From: Rhizobium ecuadorense | GTDB taxonomy: Bacteria > Pseudomonadota > Alphaproteobacteria > Rhizobiales > Rhizobiaceae | DNA length: 64,000 bases | Assembly: GCF_001187535.1 (NCBI RefSeq) | Contig: NZ_LFIO01001480.1 | Location: 20,202-84,201 of the forward strand | Direction of reading: 5' to 3' | Part shown: positions 61,150 to 64,000 of the stretch, one piece after another | Numbering within the stretch: the first letter of the stretch is position 1 | Layout: every line of letters starts with the position of its first letter | Translations under genes and position numbers: made by a program | The notes under the pieces: generated by a model | Told to the model about the DNA's origin: nothing | Databases searched by the model: none | Seen by the model: only the letters and a program-made list of their open reading frames with translations

Positions 61150-61680
61150 ATGCCCGTCTACGCACTTGGCGGATCGGCGCCGAAACTGCCCGCTGCCGGA
61201 CTCTATTGGATTGCACCGGATGCCCATGTCATCGGTCAGATCGAACTCGGCGAGAGTGTCGGCGTCTGGTTCGGCGCCGTGCTGCGCGGCGACAATGAGA
61301 AGATTACCATCGGCGAAGGGACCAATATCCAGGAAGGCGTGATGGCCCATACCGATATGGGCTTCCCGCTGACCACGGGCAAAGGCTGCACCATCGGCCA
61401 CCACGCCATCCTGCACGGCTGCACGCTGGGAGACAACGTGCTGATCGGCATGGGCGCCACCATCCTGAACGGCGCGAAGATCGGCAACAATTGCCTCGTC
61501 GGCGCCAATGCGCTGGTGACAGAAGGCAAGCAATTCCCCGACAATTCCCTGATCGTCGGGGCGCCTGCCCGCGCCGTGCGTCTGCTCGACGACGCCGCAA
61601 TCGAAGCCATCCGCCGCTCCGCCGCAAACTACGTTGCCAACTGGCAACGTTTCGCCCGCGATCTCAAGCAGATCGGTTAA
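61150..61680 (+). CDS. Gamma carbonic anhydrase-family (left-handed beta-helix) protein
   Basis: A 176-residue hexapeptide-repeat protein: IAPDAHVIGQIELGESVGVWFGAVLRGDNEKITIGEGTNIQEGVMAHTD, GKGCTIGHHAILHGCTLGDNVLIGMGATILNGAKIGNNCLVGANALVTEG, and a C-terminal helix. The His residues that bind zinc in Cam-type enzymes are present (AHTD, GHHAILHG). Start ATG 61150 follows GAGGAGA; a longer frame overlaps the FAH gene. Many relatives have no carbonic anhydrase activity. Confidence 0.93.
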   Translation: MPVYALGGSAPKLPAAGLYWIAPDAHVIGQIELGESVGVWFGAVLRGDNEKITIGEGTNIQEGVMAHTDMGFPLTTGKGCTIGHHAILHGCTLGDNVLIGMGATILNGAKIGNNCLVGANALVTEGKQFPDNSLIVGAPARAVRLLDDAAIEAIRRSAANYVANWQRFARDLKQIG

Positions 61681-61727
61681 ATGAGAAGAGATGGCGGCCC
61701 AGCCCTGTCCTTCAGGGACCCTACGCC

Positions 61728-62165
61728 TTATTCGGCAGCTTCGAGAAACTGGCTGTTTCGTGAGGAAGAGGCAAGCGCCTGAACCCTGGCTTCCGCCTTG
61801 GCGATCAGCTGATAGAATTCGTCCTGCGCTTCGACATCCAGTTGAATGACGGCATTGACGTCATCGGGCGTATCGCAAACGCAGGCGACCGCCGAAATGG
61901 GACAGATGCCGCCAGGGTAACGCTTACCGGCTCCGGTATAGGCGCGACGGCCCCAACGCTCGGAATAGACCGTTTCTTCCCGCTCGAGATGCAGGATCGT
62001 TCCCTTGCAGGCAGTCACAATGGCCGCCTTGCCGTAGGCGAACCAATGATAGTTCAGCTTTCGGAGAATATATTTGCCGGTGATATCTTCGCCAGCCAGT
62101 TCGGCAGGGTTTTCAATCATTCTGATCATGAAGGCTTCCCTCAACGTTTGCAGAATATCCTTCAT
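61728..62165 (-). CDS. Hypothetical protein with conserved Cys pair
   Basis: A 145-residue soluble protein: ILRKLNYHWFAYGKAAIVTACKGTILHLE, RWGRRAYTGAGKRYPGGICPISAVACVCDTPDDV, and a C-terminal helix. The start has a perfect AAGGAGAG. No family recognised. Stand-alone gene, probably real given the start signal. Confidence 0.75.
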   Translation of the reverse strand: MKDILQTLREAFMIRMIENPAELAGEDITGKYILRKLNYHWFAYGKAAIVTACKGTILHLEREETVYSERWGRRAYTGAGKRYPGGICPISAVACVCDTPDDVNAVIQLDVEAQDEFYQLIAKAEARVQALASSSRNSQFLEAAE

Positions 62166-62362
62166 CTCTCCTTACGCAGCAAGTCAAAAAACGCTGCTTT
62201 TGGAGGCACTTAGTCACAAAGTGTTTCCGATTCTTACACCAGGCACACACCAGGCACCGCGCTGGACACACAATTCTTCGTCGAATTTGCCGCTATCTGC
62301 ACCCGATTTGGGCGTTATTCGCGGCGGCGCCGGGCACCTTGGCGTCCGAACGGCGGCGCGCC

Positions 62363-62935
62363 TTAAGAGAACTCGCCTGCACGGGGACCGGCAAGCGTCA
62401 CGCGCCAGCCCGTGCGCGATTGGAAATCCTGAGTGGCCAGAAACGTATAGCCCGTCATGCGCCAGGGCCTCACGGCGCTGGTCAGATTGTCGAGCACAAG
62501 ATCGCCGCCATCCGTCCGGGCAATGAGAACGACATGGTTTTGATCATGCGGTCCAATGACCACCGAAAGCGCCAGGCGGTTCGATGGAAAACCAGCCTCG
62601 ATCAGGTCCTTCATCTTCTGGAGGGCATAGTCTTCACAGTCGCCACGGCCGGCGACCGGCAGTGACCAAACATCCTTGTGGGAAGACGGACGGTCTTCTG
62701 CGGGAATGATGCGTCCATTTACGGCACGATTGATCTTTTGAAGCAGCACTATTCCTGCCGTGTCGTTTCGCTGTTGCGCCGCCATCCTGCCGCACAGCCA
62801 CTTGTACTTGGCGCAGGCTGCGCCGAATCCCACCGGCGCGCCGATGCTTCTTGTCACAGGCAGCGATGATCCGGCAACGGCTTGAAAAGGCACCAGAATG
62901 GCTAAAACAGCCGCAAGAGAAAAGAGACGCTTCAT
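62363..62935 (-). CDS. Transglutaminase-like cysteine protease (BTLCP/LapG-like)
   Basis: A 190-residue protein with a signal peptide (MKRLFSLAAVLAILVPFQAVA) and the catalytic triad of the bacterial transglutaminase-like cysteine protease family: Cys in GRGDCEDYALQKMK, His in PHDQNHVVLIA and Asp in DLVLDNLTSAVRPW. LapG members cleave a surface adhesin when c-di-GMP is low. No LapD-like receptor is adjacent, so the partner is unknown; the neighbouring repeat-rich secreted protein is divergent. Function as a periplasmic protease is inferred. Confidence 0.88.
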   Translation of the reverse strand: MKRLFSLAAVLAILVPFQAVAGSSLPVTRSIGAPVGFGAACAKYKWLCGRMAAQQRNDTAGIVLLQKINRAVNGRIIPAEDRPSSHKDVWSLPVAGRGDCEDYALQKMKDLIEAGFPSNRLALSVVIGPHDQNHVVLIARTDGGDLVLDNLTSAVRPWRMTGYTFLATQDFQSRTGWRVTLAGPRAGEFS

Positions 62936-63093
62936 AGCCGATTCCCCTTATTTGTCCCGCAACAATAACAGAGTCGAGATAAAAATTTATTAAAATTTTA
63001 TACTTGCGAATTTAACCCTATTATATAAGCGATACAGATTAACCATTGTTTATTCTTCACGTTAATCCATTGTTAGTATAAGAACCCTCCCCA

Positions 63094-63109
63094 TTAACAT
63101 TCGGTTAAC
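63094..63109 (+). promoter_or_regulatory. CtrA-type site TTAA-N7-TTAAC
   Basis: TTAACATTCGGTTAAC matches the full CtrA consensus (TTAA, seven bases, TTAA), 17 bp before ATG 63127. The 62936-63093 upstream part is very AT-rich and has a looser copy (TTAACCATTGTTTAT, about 63039). Control by CtrA or a related cell-cycle regulator is inferred. Confidence 0.6.
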
Positions 63110-63126
63110 CTTGGGAGACGCCTGAA

Positions 63127-64000
63127 ATGATCAGCAGAGCATCGAAATTCGGCCTGGCCATTGCTTCCCTTCTGGCAAGCAGCAGCTTGGCAACGGCAGC
63201 CCCGGCAGTCGTTAATTGCAACAGCGCCGTGCGCGGCACGCTCGAATACCGGCTGTGCATGCCGACCAGATCAATTCCGGCCGGCAGCAAGTTCAGCCCA
63301 AGAGACAGCGACCCCAGCAGCCAGGGCGCCGGCGGCGGCAAGAAGTCATCGAGCACCAGCTCGACTTCCGAGAACAGCGGTAAAAGCGGCGGCGACCAGG
63401 TTGCGGACGGCGGCGGAAACGGCACTGGCGACAACGGTAGCGACGACACTGGCGACAATGGTGGCGACGACACGGGCAACAATGGTGGCGACGACAACGG
63501 CCACGGCCATGGCCACGACCATCATGGCAAGGACGGCAAAGATCATGATCATGGCAAGGGCGGCCATGGCAAAGACAACCACGGCGGCAAGGACCACGAC
63601 CATCACCGCGGCGACAAAGGCGGCAAGGATCACGGACACGGCAAGGACGGCCCGAGCAAAGGCGACAAGGAAGGTCACGGCAAAGGTGGCAAGGATGGCC
63701 GTGGCAAGGGCGACAACGACGGCCCTGGCAAGGGCGATAACGGCGGTTCCGGAAAGAGCGACAATGGTGGCTCTGGCAAGAGCGACAATGGCGGCTCCGG
63801 AAAGAGCGACAACGGTGGCTCCGGAAAGAGCGACAATGGCGGCTCTGGCAAGAGCGATAATGGCGGCTCCGGCAAGAGCGACAATGGCGGCTCCGGTAAG
63901 AGCGATAACGGCGGCTCCGGCAAGAGCGACAATGGCGGCTCCGGCAAGAGCGATAACGGCGGCTCCGGCAAGAGCGACAATGGCGGCTCCGGCAAGAGCG
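63127..64000 (+). CDS. Secreted repeat protein, GKSDNGGS repeats (runs off window end)
   Basis: An open frame from ATG 63127 (GGGAGA upstream) to the window end, at least 291 residues. A signal peptide (MISRASKFGLAIASLLASS, then ATAAPA) is followed by a short Cys-containing folded piece (VVNCNSAVRGTLEYRLCMPTRS) and a Ser/Gly linker. Next comes a His/Asp/Lys/Gly-rich stretch, and from 63727 tandem 8-residue GKSDNGGS units. The composition suggests a flexible surface or matrix protein, perhaps metal-binding through the His/Asp stretch. The C-terminus is not visible. Confidence 0.85.
   Translation, partial: MISRASKFGLAIASLLASSSLATAAPAVVNCNSAVRGTLEYRLCMPTRSIPAGSKFSPRDSDPSSQGAGGGKKSSSTSSTSENSGKSGGDQVADGGGNGTGDNGSDDTGDNGGDDTGNNGGDDNGHGHGHDHHGKDGKDHDHGKGGHGKDNHGGKDHDHHRGDKGGKDHGHGKDGPSKGDKEGHGKGGKDGRGKGDNDGPGKGDNGGSGKSDNGGSGKSDNGGSGKSDNGGSGKSDNGGSGKSDNGGSGKSDNGGSGKSDNGGSGKSDNGGSGKSDNGGSGKSDNGGSGKS
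63727..64000 (+). repeat. 24-bp tandem repeat (GKSDNGGS), at least 11 units
   Basis: Units of 24 bp in frame with the secreted protein: the first (GKGDNGGS) begins at 63727 and the next at 63751, then every 24 bp to the window end. Units differ only at synonymous sites (GGC/GGT/GGA, AAT/AAC, TCC/TCT), so repeat number likely varies between strains. Confidence 0.9.

Noticed and set aside
63727..64000. Regular 24-bp repeats considered as a CRISPR array
   Set aside because: Units are contiguous without spacers and in frame in a protein with a signal peptide.
1..64000. tRNA or rRNA genes, prophage, insertion sequences, conjugation genes
   Set aside because: None recognised on either strand; no cloverleaf ends with CCA-type stems, no transposase or integrase motifs.

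Overview
The window looks like chromosomal or large-replicon DNA from a Rhizobium-type alphaproteobacterium (R. leguminosarum/R. etli relatives). This is inferred from the high GC content, the gene repertoire (LacEFG-like sugar ABC transporter, many LysR/ROK/MocR regulators, class III cyclases, RibH2 behind an FMN riboswitch, a CtrA-type TTAA-N7-TTAA site) and several families of palindromic intergenic repeats of the kind common in Rhizobium. No rRNA, tRNA, transposase, phage gene or CRISPR array was seen. No similarity search was possible; all family calls come from reading motifs.

Layout. 1-1.2 kb: end of a ferredoxin reductase gene and a coupled xylose-isomerase-like TIM barrel gene. 1.4-8.0 kb: a compact signalling operon (GGDEF-EAL protein, degenerate histidine-kinase-like ATPase, STAS-methyltransferase fusion, membrane sensor PP2C phosphatase, intact HATPase switch kinase, STAS protein). 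This is the most unusual block: a SiaABCD/slr1658-slr1659-like partner-switching module carrying one canonical and one apparently degenerate kinase/STAS pair. 8.5-12.3 kb: secreted Gly-rich protein and an MHYT-PAS-GGDEF-EAL protein. 12.8-16.8 kb: a frameshifted methyltransferase, a GFA protein, and a divergent LysR/MFS pair. 17.0-25.0 kb: beta-galactosidase plus a complete CUT1 sugar ABC transporter facing a ROK repressor across a palindromic operator. 25-29 kb: cupin, DUF4168, monooxygenase-like, EamA exporter and MocR regulator. 29.3-31.4 kb: CHASE4 histidine kinase and receiver. 31.6-34.8 kb: beta-propeller, winged-helix and DUF899 genes. 35.0-36.8 kb: a PPP phosphatase and an ADP-ribosylglycohydrolase in less GC-rich DNA. 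37-44 kb: oxidoreductases and regulators, then an MFS exporter/ArsR-type pair with three 14-bp operator repeats and a soluble adenylyl cyclase. 45.8-46.5 kb: FMN riboswitch and ribH2. 47-51 kb: VOC protein, DUF1194 protein, and LysR with a divergent SDR-RidA operon. 51.0-57.4 kb: a PycTM-like membrane protein divergent from a FecR-TPR-beta-barrel fusion that overlaps a CHASE2 adenylyl cyclase gene. 57.5-64 kb: GNAT, epimerase, a nucleotidyltransferase behind a leader-peptide attenuator, FAH hydrolase, gamma carbonic anhydrase-like protein, LapG-like cysteine protease, and a repeat-rich secreted protein running off the end.

Themes. Second-messenger signalling is dense: two c-di-GMP dual-domain proteins, two class III adenylyl cyclases, one PycTM-like protein and one partner-switching module. 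Regulators commonly sit divergent to their likely targets with readable palindromes between them. Three families of intergenic palindromes recur, and one copy lies inside the sugar-transport operon just after the binding-protein gene.
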